A stretch of 64,000 nt of DNA, from the NCBI RefSeq assembly GCF_000426845.1, contig NZ_AUGD01000007.1, positions 186,001-250,000 of the forward strand. The letters are read 5' to 3'. The notes beneath the pieces are model-generated. The model did not search any database, had not been told where the DNA came from, and saw only the letters and a list, made by a program, of their open reading frames with translations. Position 1 is the first letter of the stretch. Every line of letters begins with the position of its first letter. The DNA comes from Bradyrhizobium sp. in8p8 (lineage in GTDB: Bacteria > Pseudomonadota > Alphaproteobacteria > Rhizobiales > Xanthobacteraceae). Below are positions 46,207 to 55,625 of this stretch, piece after piece. Both the position numbers and the translations under genes were made by a program.

Positions 46207-46923
46207 ATGACCTCTCTCTCGCCAGCCGACGCCGAACAGCTCAGGCTCGCCTTCCAGCGCTGCCGCGACATGGACGGCACGCTGAACGAACAGCTCCGCG
46301 CCTATGCCGACGCCAGCCGCAAGGTCTTTCCCGCCTATGGCGAGGCGGTCGATCGCCTGGTGATGCGATTGAGCGGAAATGGCGGCGGCGAGACGGCGCC
46401 GCGCCGGGGCGACCCCATGCCGTCGTTCATGCTGCCTGACGAGGGCGGGCATCTCGTTTCCTTGCCTTCGCTGCTGAGGAGCGGCCCTGTCGCGGTGATG
46501 TTCTTCCGCGGTCATTGGTGCCCCTATTGCCGGCTCAATGTTCGTGCCGTGGTCCAGGCGCTCGATCGCATCAAGGCATTTGGGGCACAGGTTGTCGCGA
46601 TCATGCCGGAGACGCAGGAATACACGCGGCAGCTCAAGGCCGAATCCCGCGCGCCATTTCCGATGCTGACCGATCTCGATAATGGCTATGCGCTGTCGCT
46701 CAACCTCGCAATCTGGCTCGGCGTGGAGATCCAGCAGTTGCTGTCCTATCAGGACATGGCGAAATTCCACGGCAACGACGGTTGGCTGCTGCCGATCCCG
46801 GCCGTATTCGTGGTCGGGCGCGACGGCATCGTGAAAGCTCGCTTCGTCGATCCCGATTTTCGCAAGCGGATGGAGATCGACGATCTGATCGAAGCGCTGG
46901 AGAGCGCCAGCCGGGAGAACTGA
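46207..46923 (+). CDS. Peroxiredoxin-like (AhpC/TSA) protein
   Basis: 238 residues. After a helical N-terminus comes the thioredoxin-fold redoxin domain with FFRGHWCPYCRLNVRAVVQAL, Cys105 and Cys108, and later FPMLTDLDNGYALSL. The CPYC layout is unlike the T-x-x-C of true 2-Cys peroxiredoxins and suggests a thiol-disulfide or peroxiredoxin-like reductase. The ATG at 46207 has GGAG 7 bases upstream, whereas the Met at 46192 lacks spacing. It converges on the LysR gene, which may regulate it. Confidence 0.82.
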   Translation: MTSLSPADAEQLRLAFQRCRDMDGTLNEQLRAYADASRKVFPAYGEAVDRLVMRLSGNGGGETAPRRGDPMPSFMLPDEGGHLVSLPSLLRSGPVAVMFFRGHWCPYCRLNVRAVVQALDRIKAFGAQVVAIMPETQEYTRQLKAESRAPFPMLTDLDNGYALSLNLAIWLGVEIQQLLSYQDMAKFHGNDGWLLPIPAVFVVGRDGIVKARFVDPDFRKRMEIDDLIEALESASREN

Positions 46924-46932
46924 GCGTCCGCG

Positions 46933-47820
46933 CTACCCTGCGATTTGCCGCCAGTCTGCGCCGCGCAGCATGCGCATCACGGCATTGCCCACGGCGGTGC
47001 GTTGACGGCCGGCGACGCCATACAGGTTGACGGTGCGGCGGGCGTCCAGCCCCGCGACCACGGCCCGTGTCAACCGATCCGGCACCGGCGAAGTGTGCGG
47101 CATCATGGCGACGCCCATGTCGGCCTCGACCAGCTCGATCAGATCGCGCTCATTCGAGACCTCGGGGCCATGCTCGATGTCGATGCCGTGTTCGCGCAGG
47201 CTCACGGAGATGCGGCGCGCGTGTTCGCAGAAGGTCCGGTTCAGCAGCTGCTCCGATCGCAAGTCGTCCAGGTCGATCGAACTGCGGCCGGCCAGCCGGT
47301 GTCCGTTGCCGACGACCAGCTCGAAGCTCTCGGTGAACAGCGGCCAAACGTCGAGGCGGTCCCAGGCCTCGTCGATCTCCGCGGCGATGCCGAGTTCGGC
47401 TTCGCCCTTCTTCAGGAAGTCGCCGACCTCCCGGCTGGTGCCGCGCAGGAAGCGGAATTCAAGGCGGTTGAACTGCCGTTTGATCTCGTTGAGATGCGGG
47501 ATGAGCAAGCCGAGGTCGATCGCATGGGTCAGCGCAATGCGGAGCGCACCGATCTCTCCGCTCTTGAACGAGGAGGCGAGCGAGCGTGCGCCGGCGGCGG
47601 CGTCATAGCACTGCTTCAGGAGCGGATGCATGCGCTGGCCGAGCTCGGTCAATTGTGCCGCCGGCCGCTCGCGGCGGAATAGATCGCCGCCGAGCTCGGC
47701 CTCGAGCTGCTTGATCGCGCGCGTCAGCGACGGCTGCGTGACGTTGCACTCCTCGGCCGCGCGCGTGAAGTTCAAGAGCTGCGCCACCGCGAGGAAATAG
47801 CGGACCTGGTGCATTTCCAT
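46933..47820 (-). CDS. LysR family transcriptional regulator
   Basis: 295 residues. The N-terminal winged HTH is typical: QVRYFLAVAQLLNFTRAAEECNVTQPSLTRAIKQLEAELGGDLFRR. A periplasmic-binding-like effector domain (about 90-290) follows. It may respond to an oxidant or aromatic effector, but no family call is safe. It is divergent from the 3-hydroxybutyrate dehydrogenase gene. A LysR-type box lies 69 bases upstream of its ATG and two similar ones lie before the cupin and Met-rich genes, so it may control that group as well as itself. Confidence 0.9.
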   Translation of the reverse strand: MEMHQVRYFLAVAQLLNFTRAAEECNVTQPSLTRAIKQLEAELGGDLFRRERPAAQLTELGQRMHPLLKQCYDAAAGARSLASSFKSGEIGALRIALTHAIDLGLLIPHLNEIKRQFNRLEFRFLRGTSREVGDFLKKGEAELGIAAEIDEAWDRLDVWPLFTESFELVVGNGHRLAGRSSIDLDDLRSEQLLNRTFCEHARRISVSLREHGIDIEHGPEVSNERDLIELVEADMGVAMMPHTSPVPDRLTRAVVAGLDARRTVNLYGVAGRQRTAVGNAVMRMLRGADWRQIAG

Positions 47821-47888
47821 GGATCGGTTCCCCAGCAGGATGGATCGGAATCTAACCGATCGCAGCGGGGAATGTCATCCCGGCCGCG

Positions 47889-47903
47889 ATAGCGCGCGCG
47901 TAT
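47889..47903. promoter_or_regulatory. LysR-type box upstream of the LysR gene
   Basis: ATAG-CGCGCGC-GTAT has the same ATAG-N7-(C/G)TAT form as the two boxes at 45706-45739. It lies between the divergent LysR and 3-hydroxybutyrate dehydrogenase genes. The right half differs by one base (GTAT for CTAT). Confidence 0.5.
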
Positions 47904-48008
47904 GGTTTTGGAAGCCAGGCGGCATTTCCATGCGGAGCGGCCACGCGTCATGGTCCTGCAAATGTCGGAGCTCGGCCCGAGCCCGGCGATCGCCGATGGA
48001 GGTCAGTC

Positions 48009-48833
48009 ATGAACATGCCGCTGGAGCCGCAGACCCAGCAGCCCGGACGCGCGCTGGCCGGAAAGGTCGCGCTGGTCACGGGGTCGACCAGCGGTATTGG
48101 CCTCGGTATAGCACGAGCGCTGGCGGCCGCCGGCGCTGACGTCGTGCTGAACGGCCTTGGTATCGCGAGCGAGATTGGCCGGGCGCGCGAGCAGATCGCC
48201 GCCGAGTTCGGCATCAAGGCGAGCTACTCGCCCGCCGACATGACGAAGCCGAAATCGATCGCGGAGATGGTCGCGGCCATCATCGCCCAATCAGGCCGGC
48301 TCGACATTCTCGTCAACAATGCGGGCATCCAGCATGTCGCCCCGCTCGATCAGTTTCCCGTCGAGAAATGGGATCAGATCCTCGCGATCAACCTGACCTC
48401 GGCCTTCCACACGACACGGCTCGCCCTGCCGGCGATGCGCCGGAGCGGCTTCGGCCGGATCATCAACGTCGCCTCCGCGCACGGCCTGGTCGGCTCGCCG
48501 TTCAAGTCGGCCTATGTCGCGGCCAAGCACGGAATCGTCGGTCTGACGAAGGTCACGGCGCTGGAGACCGCGGAGGAGGGCATCACCTGCAACGCGGTCT
48601 GCCCCGGCTACGTTTCCACGCCGCTGGTCGAATCGCAGATCGAGGCGCAAGCCAAGGCGCACGGCATCTCTCGCGATCAGGTAATCCGCGACGTTTTGCT
48701 GGCGCAACAGCCGAACAAGCGTTTTGCCACGGTCGAGGAGCTCGGCGCGCTGACAGTGTTCCTGTCAACGGATGCGGCGGCTTCGATCACCGGCATTGCG
48801 CTTCCGGTCGACGGCGGCTGGACCGCGCATTGA
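48009..48833 (+). CDS. 3-hydroxybutyrate dehydrogenase (SDR)
   Basis: 274 residues. The classical SDR motifs are TGSTSGIGLGIA, NNAGIQHVAPLDQFP and the catalytic triad in NVASAHGLVGSPFKSAYVAAKHGIVGL. The active-site context HVAPLDQFP and C-terminal LPVDGGWTAH match D-3-hydroxybutyrate dehydrogenases, which convert hydroxybutyrate to acetoacetate with NAD+. This is a step of polyhydroxybutyrate turnover. It is followed 70 bp later by a patatin gene, a common arrangement in alphaproteobacteria. A longer N-terminus than the usual 260 residues is seen. Confidence 0.9.
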   Translation: MNMPLEPQTQQPGRALAGKVALVTGSTSGIGLGIARALAAAGADVVLNGLGIASEIGRAREQIAAEFGIKASYSPADMTKPKSIAEMVAAIIAQSGRLDILVNNAGIQHVAPLDQFPVEKWDQILAINLTSAFHTTRLALPAMRRSGFGRIINVASAHGLVGSPFKSAYVAAKHGIVGLTKVTALETAEEGITCNAVCPGYVSTPLVESQIEAQAKAHGISRDQVIRDVLLAQQPNKRFATVEELGALTVFLSTDAAASITGIALPVDGGWTAH

Positions 48834-48903
48834 CATGGGCCGGCGTAACAAGCTGTCTTCGACGACGAATGGTCGATCGGGGCAGGCTCATCAGGAGCAA
48901 GAC

Positions 48904-50052
48904 ATGGACGATATGCAGAACGACATGCAGAGCAAGGTTACGGACCTGCCGGGACAGGTCGTGCTCGTGCTTCAGGGCGGCGGCGCGCTCGGCTCCTATC
49001 AGGCCGGGGTCTACCAGGCACTGCACGAGGCCGGCATCGAGCCGGACTGGGTCATCGGCACGTCGATCGGTGCGATCAATGCAAGCCTCATTGCCGGCAA
49101 CAGGCCCGAGCACCGGCTCGCGCGATTGAGGGAGTTCTGGAAACGAATGGAGCAGCAGCCGGTCTGGGACTGGCGAGCCGCGTTTCCCGGCTTCAACGAG
49201 AAGCTCGCCTATTGGTCGACCGTGACCCACGGCATTCACGGTTTCTTCCGGCCCAATCCACTGGCGCATGCCGGCGATTCCTATCCTCTCGGCGCCGATC
49301 ACGCCGGCTATTATTCGACCGCTCCGCTGGAGAAGACGCTGAGCGAACTGGTCGACTTCGATCTTGCCAATCGCTGCGCGCCGCGCCTGACGGTTGGCGC
49401 GGCTCACGTCGGCACCAGCGAAATGCGCTATTTCGACAGCCGAGACGGCGAGCTCACGGTGAAGCATGTGATGGCTTCGGGCGCGCTGCCACCGGCTTTC
49501 CCGGCCGTACGTATCGATGGCGAGCTCTATTGGGACGGAGGCATCTTGTCGAATACGCCGACGGAGGCGGTGTTCGACGACAATCCGCGGAGGAATTCGC
49601 TGATCTTCTCCGTGCATCTGTGGAATCCTGTCGGGCCCGAACCGACGACGATGGCGGAGGTGCTGAATCGGCACAAGGACGTGCAATATTCCAGCCGCAT
49701 CGCGAGCCAGATCGTGCGGCAGCAACAGGCGCATCGGCTGCGTCACGTCATCAACCAGCTCGCGGCGCGACTGCCCGAAAGCGAGCGTAGCGACCCCGCC
49801 GTGCGCGAACTGGCGAGCTACGGCTGCCCGACCCGCATGCATGTGGTGCGCCTGCTGGCACCACAGCTCGAGCGCGAGACCCATACCAAGGATATCGATT
49901 TCAGTCCGTCCGGGATCACGCGGCGGTGGCATGCCGGCTATGCTCACACGAAATCGGTGCTGGCGCGCAAGCCCTGGATCGGCGAATTTGATCCGCTCGC
50001 CGGCGTGGTGCTGCACGAGCATATGGACGAGATGCCGATGGCGGCCGAGTAG
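48904..50052 (+). CDS. Patatin-like phospholipase
   Basis: 382 residues. The oxyanion loop GGGALGSY (about residue 29) and nucleophile GTSIGAIN show the Ser; the Asp of the dyad is in DGGILSN. The catalytic module is followed by a C-terminal alphaproteobacterial extension, DUF3734-like in my reading, with HKDVQYSSRIASQIVRQQQ. Such proteins hydrolyse acyl esters; membership in polyhydroxybutyrate metabolism is suggested by the neighbour but not shown. ATG 48904 is chosen because CAGGAGC lies 6 bases upstream; the frame is open further back to 48772 into the preceding gene. Confidence 0.88.
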   Translation: MDDMQNDMQSKVTDLPGQVVLVLQGGGALGSYQAGVYQALHEAGIEPDWVIGTSIGAINASLIAGNRPEHRLARLREFWKRMEQQPVWDWRAAFPGFNEKLAYWSTVTHGIHGFFRPNPLAHAGDSYPLGADHAGYYSTAPLEKTLSELVDFDLANRCAPRLTVGAAHVGTSEMRYFDSRDGELTVKHVMASGALPPAFPAVRIDGELYWDGGILSNTPTEAVFDDNPRRNSLIFSVHLWNPVGPEPTTMAEVLNRHKDVQYSSRIASQIVRQQQAHRLRHVINQLAARLPESERSDPAVRELASYGCPTRMHVVRLLAPQLERETHTKDIDFSPSGITRRWHAGYAHTKSVLARKPWIGEFDPLAGVVLHEHMDEMPMAAE

Positions 50053-50125
50053 GGATCGCCCGCCTTCATCGAATTGCCACAGGCCTTGTGCATCGTGATC
50101 GGTCCGCAGTCGAAAGGCCCTGCAA

Positions 50126-51076
50126 GTGGTGTCCGCCAGCGATCTGGAATCCGCTCTCGATCGGGTCCGCGCCAATGCGGCGGGACCGGTTGCCGGCGTG
50201 TTCGGACCTGACACGGTCACCTGGCGGATCGACCGCGAGGCCGTGATCTTTCTCGGCGCCGGCCGAGCGCTGCTCATGCAGCTGGCCCATCCCTGGGTGG
50301 CAGCCGCAATCGCCGAGCATTCCAAGACCTTTGCCGATCCGATCGGCCGTTTTCATCGCACCTTCGACATCGTCTTCGCCATGGTGTTCGGCTCGCTTGA
50401 CCGGGCACTGTTGGCGTCGCGGCAACTGCACCGGCGCCACGACATGATCCTCGGCGAGATGCCCGAGACGGTCGGCCCGTTCGCGGCAGGCTCGCGCTAC
50501 CGTGCCAATGACATTCCATCGCTACGCTGGGTTCACGCCACGCTGGTCGAGACCGCGTTGATGGCCCACGATCTCGTTCTCCAGCCGCTCCCAGGGGAGG
50601 AGCGTGAGCGCTATTGGGCCGAGAGCCGCATGTTCGGCGCGCTGTTCGGCCTGACGGGAGACGACTTGCCCGCGGACTGGTCCGGGTTCGCCGCTTACAC
50701 CGGGGCGATGGTGGAATCCGACACGCTGACAGTCAGCCCGGCGGCACGCGAGATCGCGACGCAGATCTTCATGGGCGCGCGTCCATGGCTGCGGCCATCG
50801 CGATGGTATCGTGCGATCACGGCAAGGATGCTGCCCGAGCGGTTGCGGGCCGGGTTTGGGTTTGAGCTCGATGCGCGCGAGATCCGGTCAGCCGACAATG
50901 CGCTGAGATGGATACGGCGCGTCTATCCGAAATTGCCCGACCGGCTGCGCTATGTCGGTCCCTACCAGGAAGCGCAGGCGCGGCTGCGGGGTGAGATGCA
51001 GCCGGACTGGATGACACGGTGTCTCAACCGGGCCTGGATCGGACGGCCACGGATGGATGTGCGCGGGAAGGGGTGA
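50126..51076 (+). CDS. MpaB-type oxygenase domain protein (DUF2236)
   Basis: 316 residues. The start is a GTG (50126). The region VFGPDTVTWRIDREAVIFLGAGRALLMQLAHPWVAAAIAEHS matches the DUF2236/MpaB domain, whose members cleave or oxidise polymers such as rubber and are heme-linked in some cases. A conserved His-rich stretch (RQLHRRHDMILGEMP, RWVHATLVETALMAHDL) is present. The physiological role here is unknown. It lies 73 bp after the patatin gene. Confidence 0.83.
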   Translation: MVSASDLESALDRVRANAAGPVAGVFGPDTVTWRIDREAVIFLGAGRALLMQLAHPWVAAAIAEHSKTFADPIGRFHRTFDIVFAMVFGSLDRALLASRQLHRRHDMILGEMPETVGPFAAGSRYRANDIPSLRWVHATLVETALMAHDLVLQPLPGEERERYWAESRMFGALFGLTGDDLPADWSGFAAYTGAMVESDTLTVSPAAREIATQIFMGARPWLRPSRWYRAITARMLPERLRAGFGFELDAREIRSADNALRWIRRVYPKLPDRLRYVGPYQEAQARLRGEMQPDWMTRCLNRAWIGRPRMDVRGKG

Positions 51077-51157
51077 GGTCCCAGTCACGCTGCCCCACGT
51101 CCGGGGCATGAGTAAGGAGTGGGCGCACCCGCCTCTCCGCGGAGAAAAGCCCCGGCG

Positions 51158-52573
51158 TCACACCGATGCCAGCTTGCGGTAGAGCGCGCTGTAGCTGCCG
51201 GCCGAGATGCTCCAGGAGAACGATCGTCCCATGGCGCTGCGGCGCATGGCGTCGAGCTGGTCGTGCGCCATGAAGGCGGAGAAGGCCCGGCGCACGCCCC
51301 CGAGGAAGGATTCGCGCGAGGGTTTTGAGAACAGGAATCCGGTCTCGCCGTCGCTGATGGTCTCGGCAAGGCCGCCGGTCTGGTGGCCGATCGGCAGCGA
51401 GCCGAAGCGCTGGGCATACATCTGGCTGAGGCCGCACGGCTCGAAGCGCGACGGCATCAGCGTGAAGTCGCTGCCGGCGAAGATGCGGCGCGCCTGGGCG
51501 TCGTTGAACCCGATCGCCACCCCGATTGCGTCGGGACGGCGGCGATGCGCGTCGATCAGAGCCTGCTCGAGCGCCGGCTCGCCGGAGCCGGTGACCACGA
51601 TCTGCCCGCCGGCATCGACGATCTCGTCGGCCGCCGACAGCACGAGGTCGATGCCCTTCTGGTGCACGAGGCGCGCGACGATGCCGAACATCGGCCCGCG
51701 CGAGACCGCTAAGCCAAACTGCTTACGCACGTAATCCGCGTTGGCTCTCTTCCCGGCCCAATCGCCGGCGCCGAACTGCTGCGCGAGCTGGGCGCAGGAA
51801 CGCGGGTCCCAACTCTCGTCGATGCCGTTGAGGATGCCGGTGAGCTCGGCGGCGTCGGAGCGCAGACGGAGCAGACCCTCGAGGCCGCAGCCGAATTCCG
51901 CGGTGGTGATCTCCCGCGCGTAGGTGCCGCTGACTGTGGTGAGGTGCGAGGCGTAGACAAGGCCCGCCTTGAGGAAGGAGACCTGGTCGTAGAACTCGAC
52001 GCCGTCGATGTGGAAGGAGCTCTCCGGCGCGCCGATCCGACGCAGCGAGTCCTTCGGGAAGAGGCCCTGATAGGCGAGGTTGTGGATGGTCAGGATCGAC
52101 GGCAGCTTGGCGCCGCGCCAGGCAAGATACGCCGGCACGAGCGAGGCCGGCCAGTCATTGGCATGAATCAAGTCTGCTGCCCAATTCTTGTCCAGCGTGC
52201 CCATGGCCAGCTCAGCGGCGGCCGAGGCAAAGCGCGCGAAGCGGATGTCGTTGTCGGGCCAGTCGCGCCCGGACTCATCGCCATAGGGGTTGCCGGGCCG
52301 GTCGTAGAGCTGCGAGCACAACAGCACGTAGACCGGCATTCCGTCCTTGGTCGCGGCCCGGCCGAGCGAGCAGGCCGGCATCTCCGCGAATGCAGGGCAG
52401 CGGCCAACGATCTGGATATGCGTGAGTTGCTCGATGATGTCGCGATAGCCGGGCAACATGATCCGGATATCGGCGAAGGAGCGAAGTGCACGGGGAAGCG
52501 CGGCGGAAACGGCGCCCAATCCGCCGACGCGGACGAAGTCGTCCATCTCTGTGGTGACGAATAAGACCCTCAA
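51158..52573 (-). CDS. glgA: Glycogen synthase (GlgA-like)
   Basis: 471 residues of GT5 type. The N-terminal ADP-glucose loop reads RVGGLGAVSAALP, where many GlgA have K-x-GGL. Characteristic segments are IHANDWPASLVPAYL, TIHNLAYQGLFP, GIVARLVHQKGIDLVL and MPSRFEPCGLSQMYAQRFGSLPIGHQTGGLAETI, including the E-x7-E-like region. It elongates alpha-1,4-glucan from ADP-glucose. It stands alone, without glgB, glgC or glgP beside it, and is divergent from the CoA transferase. The RVGGL variant and the isolated position leave some doubt that it is the main glycogen synthase. Confidence 0.85.
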   Translation of the reverse strand: MRVLFVTTEMDDFVRVGGLGAVSAALPRALRSFADIRIMLPGYRDIIEQLTHIQIVGRCPAFAEMPACSLGRAATKDGMPVYVLLCSQLYDRPGNPYGDESGRDWPDNDIRFARFASAAAELAMGTLDKNWAADLIHANDWPASLVPAYLAWRGAKLPSILTIHNLAYQGLFPKDSLRRIGAPESSFHIDGVEFYDQVSFLKAGLVYASHLTTVSGTYAREITTAEFGCGLEGLLRLRSDAAELTGILNGIDESWDPRSCAQLAQQFGAGDWAGKRANADYVRKQFGLAVSRGPMFGIVARLVHQKGIDLVLSAADEIVDAGGQIVVTGSGEPALEQALIDAHRRRPDAIGVAIGFNDAQARRIFAGSDFTLMPSRFEPCGLSQMYAQRFGSLPIGHQTGGLAETISDGETGFLFSKPSRESFLGGVRRAFSAFMAHDQLDAMRRSAMGRSFSWSISAGSYSALYRKLASV

Positions 52574-52755
52574 GAACAGCCGCCCTCTTCCGATCCCGGT
52601 TTGCTACTATGCAAGAACGGGTCCAGTTGTCCTGGAATTCCCAAGCCCCCCATTCGGCGCGTCCGCTCGGTAAATACTTTCCTACTCAGCCGCCGCCCTC
52701 TAGGGTCAGCGCATCAACAAGAGAGAACATTGAAGGTTCCAAGAGGGCTCCGGGG

Positions 52756-53952
52756 ATGCAGCTAGCAGATAAGCATGAGGGAACGACGACAAAGGCCTTC
52801 GCGGGCCTGCGCGTCCTGGATTTTTCGACGACGATCGCCGGCCCCCATTGCACACGCATGCTCGCCGACATGGGCGCCGAGGTCATCAAGATCGAGACCG
52901 AGGGCGGGGAGACGATGCGGACCCGGCCTCCCTTGCGCCAGGGATGCAGCACCGTGTTCGGTCAGCTCAATGTCGGCAAGAAGAGCGTCGTGCTCGACCT
53001 CAAGTCCGAGGACGGCAGGGAGACGGTCCGCCGGCTGGCCGCGACGGCCGACATTCTGGTGGAGAATTTCCGCCCGGGCGTGATGCACCGGCTGCGGCTC
53101 GACTACGACCGGCTGCGCACGGTCAACCCGAGGCTGATCTACTGCTCGATCTCCGGCTACGGCCAGACCGGCCCCTCGGCCGAGCTGCCGGCCTACGCCC
53201 CCGTGATCCATGCGGCGTCCGGCTACGACATGGCGCATCTGGCCTATCAGCCGGGCCGCAACCGTCCCGATTATTGCGGCATCTATCACGCCGACGTCGT
53301 CACCGGGACCTACGGCTTCGGCGCGATTGCTTCGGCGCTCTATCAGCGCAGCGTGACCGGCCTGGGCCAGCATATCGACGTCTCCATGCTGGAATCCATG
53401 CTGAGCTTGACGGTGATCGAGCTGCAGAGCTCGCAATTCGCGGTGAAGCCGCCGCCGCGCCCGATGTTCGGCCCGACCGAGACGGCGAGCGGCTATGTCA
53501 TGATCACGGTCGCAAGCGAGAAGACGTTTCAGGGATTGATGGCCGTGATCGGACGCCCCGAATGGATCTCCGATCCACGCTTTGCCACCTACGCGGCGCG
53601 CCGCGAGAACTGGGCTGACCTGATGGACGGCGTCGAGATCTGGTCGCGTCAGCTCAAGACCGATGCGTGCCTCGCCGCGCTTGGCGCTGCCGGCGTGCCG
53701 GCCTCGGCCTACCGCACCGTGGCCGAGGCGCTGGCCGACCCGCAGCTTGCGCACCGGCAGGCGCTCTCCGAGGTGCGGGACGAGGGTGGCTCCTTCCGCG
53801 TGCTCAATCTGCCGTTCCGGATGTCCGGCGCGGACACCGCGCCCGGCAAGATGATCGCCGTGCTCGGCGAGCACACCGACGCGCTGCGCAACGAGATCGG
53901 CATCGCCAGCGACACGTCAATTCCGCCAGGCAAAACAGCCGCGACGAACTGA
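52756..53952 (+). CDS. CaiB/BaiF family CoA transferase
   Basis: 398 residues. It has the family pattern RVLDFSTTIAGPHCTRMLADMGAEVIKIE and the likely catalytic Asp180 in GIYHADVVTGTYGFGAIASAL (equivalent to Asp169 of formyl-CoA transferase). Such enzymes move CoA between carboxylic acids. ATG 52756 gives the usual N-terminus; the open frame extends 49 codons further without a ribosome site. It precedes the peptide-type ABC importer by 130 bp, so the imported acid might be its substrate, but that is inference. Confidence 0.9.
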   Translation: MQLADKHEGTTTKAFAGLRVLDFSTTIAGPHCTRMLADMGAEVIKIETEGGETMRTRPPLRQGCSTVFGQLNVGKKSVVLDLKSEDGRETVRRLAATADILVENFRPGVMHRLRLDYDRLRTVNPRLIYCSISGYGQTGPSAELPAYAPVIHAASGYDMAHLAYQPGRNRPDYCGIYHADVVTGTYGFGAIASALYQRSVTGLGQHIDVSMLESMLSLTVIELQSSQFAVKPPPRPMFGPTETASGYVMITVASEKTFQGLMAVIGRPEWISDPRFATYAARRENWADLMDGVEIWSRQLKTDACLAALGAAGVPASAYRTVAEALADPQLAHRQALSEVRDEGGSFRVLNLPFRMSGADTAPGKMIAVLGEHTDALRNEIGIASDTSIPPGKTAATN

Positions 53953-54082
53953 GCGACATCGCCGCCGCGTGCGGCGCTCGGACTTCTGTTCGTTCCTCTT
54001 GCGGTGGCGGGCATTTGTCGTCAATCTCGCCCTCAAGTCGTTCAACGATCCGAAACATCGGACGAGCGATCCGGGAGGAACC

Positions 54083-55618
54083 ATGACGAACATCGCTGCC
54101 GCGGCACGCAAGCGCGCGCCGCTTCTCCTCGTTGCGGCCTTTGCGCTGGCCGCGCCGGCGCAGGCGCAGAAACCGGGCGGCAGCATCACGGTCGGCCAGG
54201 AGCTGGAGATCGCAGGCTTCGATCCGCTCAAGGTCGGCGTCTACGACACCTCGACCTTCACCGCAGCCGCCGCGATCTTCGACACGCTGACGACGCTCAA
54301 TGAAAAGGGAGAAGCCGCGCCCAAGCTCGCGGTGTCCTGGACCCACTCCGCCGACTACAAGACCTGGACCTTCAAGCTGCGCCAGGGCGTGACATTCCAC
54401 GACGGCACGCCGTTCAACGCGCGGGCTTTCAAGGAGAATTTCGACCGGCAAAAGGATCCCGCCAACAAGTGCCGCTGCGCCTTCTACATCAGCAACGTCA
54501 AGGAGGTGCTGGCGCCGGACGATGACACCATCGTCTATAATCTCACCGACCCTTCAGTGAACCTGCCGGCGGTGATCACCATCCAGAGCCAGAACAACGT
54601 CGTTCACTCGCCTACGGCCTGGAAGACCAAGGGCGACGACTACAACCGCAATCCGGTGGGCACCGGTCCCTACATCCTGAAATCCTGGACCGCCGGCGAC
54701 CGCATGGTGCTGGAGAAGAACCCCAACTATTGGGACAAGGGTCGCCCCTATCTCGACCGCATCATCCTGAAACCATTGCCCGACGCGCAGTCGCGCTTCG
54801 CTTCGCTGCAATCGGGCGAAGCCGACATCATCTGGGACGACGAGAACGACGCCGACAACATCATGAGGGCGCAGAAGGACCCGAAGCTCACCGTGCACAC
54901 CTACAAGGGCTCGGGCGCTGCGGTCTATGCCTTCAATACCAAGGTCGCGCCCTTCGACGATGTCCGCGTGCGCCAGGCGCTGGTGATGGCGATCGACCGT
55001 CCCAAGATGTCGCAGGCGATCAGCAACGGTCTGAGCCGGCCGGCGAGCAATCCCTACGGCGACGGCTCCTGGGTCAAGTGCAAGGACGACGGCGCGCTGC
55101 CGTTCGACGTCGAGAAGGCCAAGGCGCTGATCAAGGATTACGGCAAGCCGGTCGAGTTCAAGATGCTGGTGACGGCGACGCCGCGCGGCCGCATGATCGG
55201 CCAGGTGCTGCAGCAGTTCTGGAAGCGCGTCGGCGCCAATATGGAGATCGAGCAGGTCGATCAGGCCACCATTCCCTCGCGCGCCTTCACCCGCCAGTTC
55301 CAGCTGACGCCGTGGCGTATCGTCGATCTCGCCGATCCAGATCCGCAGATGTACGCGAACTTCCGCAGCGGCAGCCCGCTGGCGCTCGCCGGATACTCGA
55401 ATCCCGAGCTCGACAAGCTTCTCGACCATGCACGCGTGACCGCCGAGCTCGGCCAGCGCACCGAGGACTATTGCGCGATCAGCCGCCTGATCAACAAGGA
55501 GGCGATCTGGTTCTGGACCTTCCAGAATACCTATTACGCATTGTCGAGCACCAGGCTGAAGGGCTTTCCGAAGATCTACAACGGCGTGATCGACGTCTCG
55601 ACCACCTGGCTGGAATGA
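54083..55618 (+). CDS. ABC transporter substrate-binding protein, family 5
   Basis: 511 residues with a Sec signal (TNIAAAARKRAPLLLVAAFALAAPAQAQ) and the family-5 fold: GQELEIAGFDPLKVGVYDTS, VTFHDGTPFNARAFKENFDRQ, and VRVRQALVMAIDRPKMSQAI. These bind peptides, nickel or other small solutes. ATG 54083 has GGGAGG upstream; the open frame reaches to 53969 with no signal. It is followed at close spacing by two permeases and two ATPases, a full importer. Confidence 0.9.
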   Translation: MTNIAAAARKRAPLLLVAAFALAAPAQAQKPGGSITVGQELEIAGFDPLKVGVYDTSTFTAAAAIFDTLTTLNEKGEAAPKLAVSWTHSADYKTWTFKLRQGVTFHDGTPFNARAFKENFDRQKDPANKCRCAFYISNVKEVLAPDDDTIVYNLTDPSVNLPAVITIQSQNNVVHSPTAWKTKGDDYNRNPVGTGPYILKSWTAGDRMVLEKNPNYWDKGRPYLDRIILKPLPDAQSRFASLQSGEADIIWDDENDADNIMRAQKDPKLTVHTYKGSGAAVYAFNTKVAPFDDVRVRQALVMAIDRPKMSQAISNGLSRPASNPYGDGSWVKCKDDGALPFDVEKAKALIKDYGKPVEFKMLVTATPRGRMIGQVLQQFWKRVGANMEIEQVDQATIPSRAFTRQFQLTPWRIVDLADPDPQMYANFRSGSPLALAGYSNPELDKLLDHARVTAELGQRTEDYCAISRLINKEAIWFWTFQNTYYALSSTRLKGFPKIYNGVIDVSTTWLE

Positions 55619-55625
55619 CCGCGCG

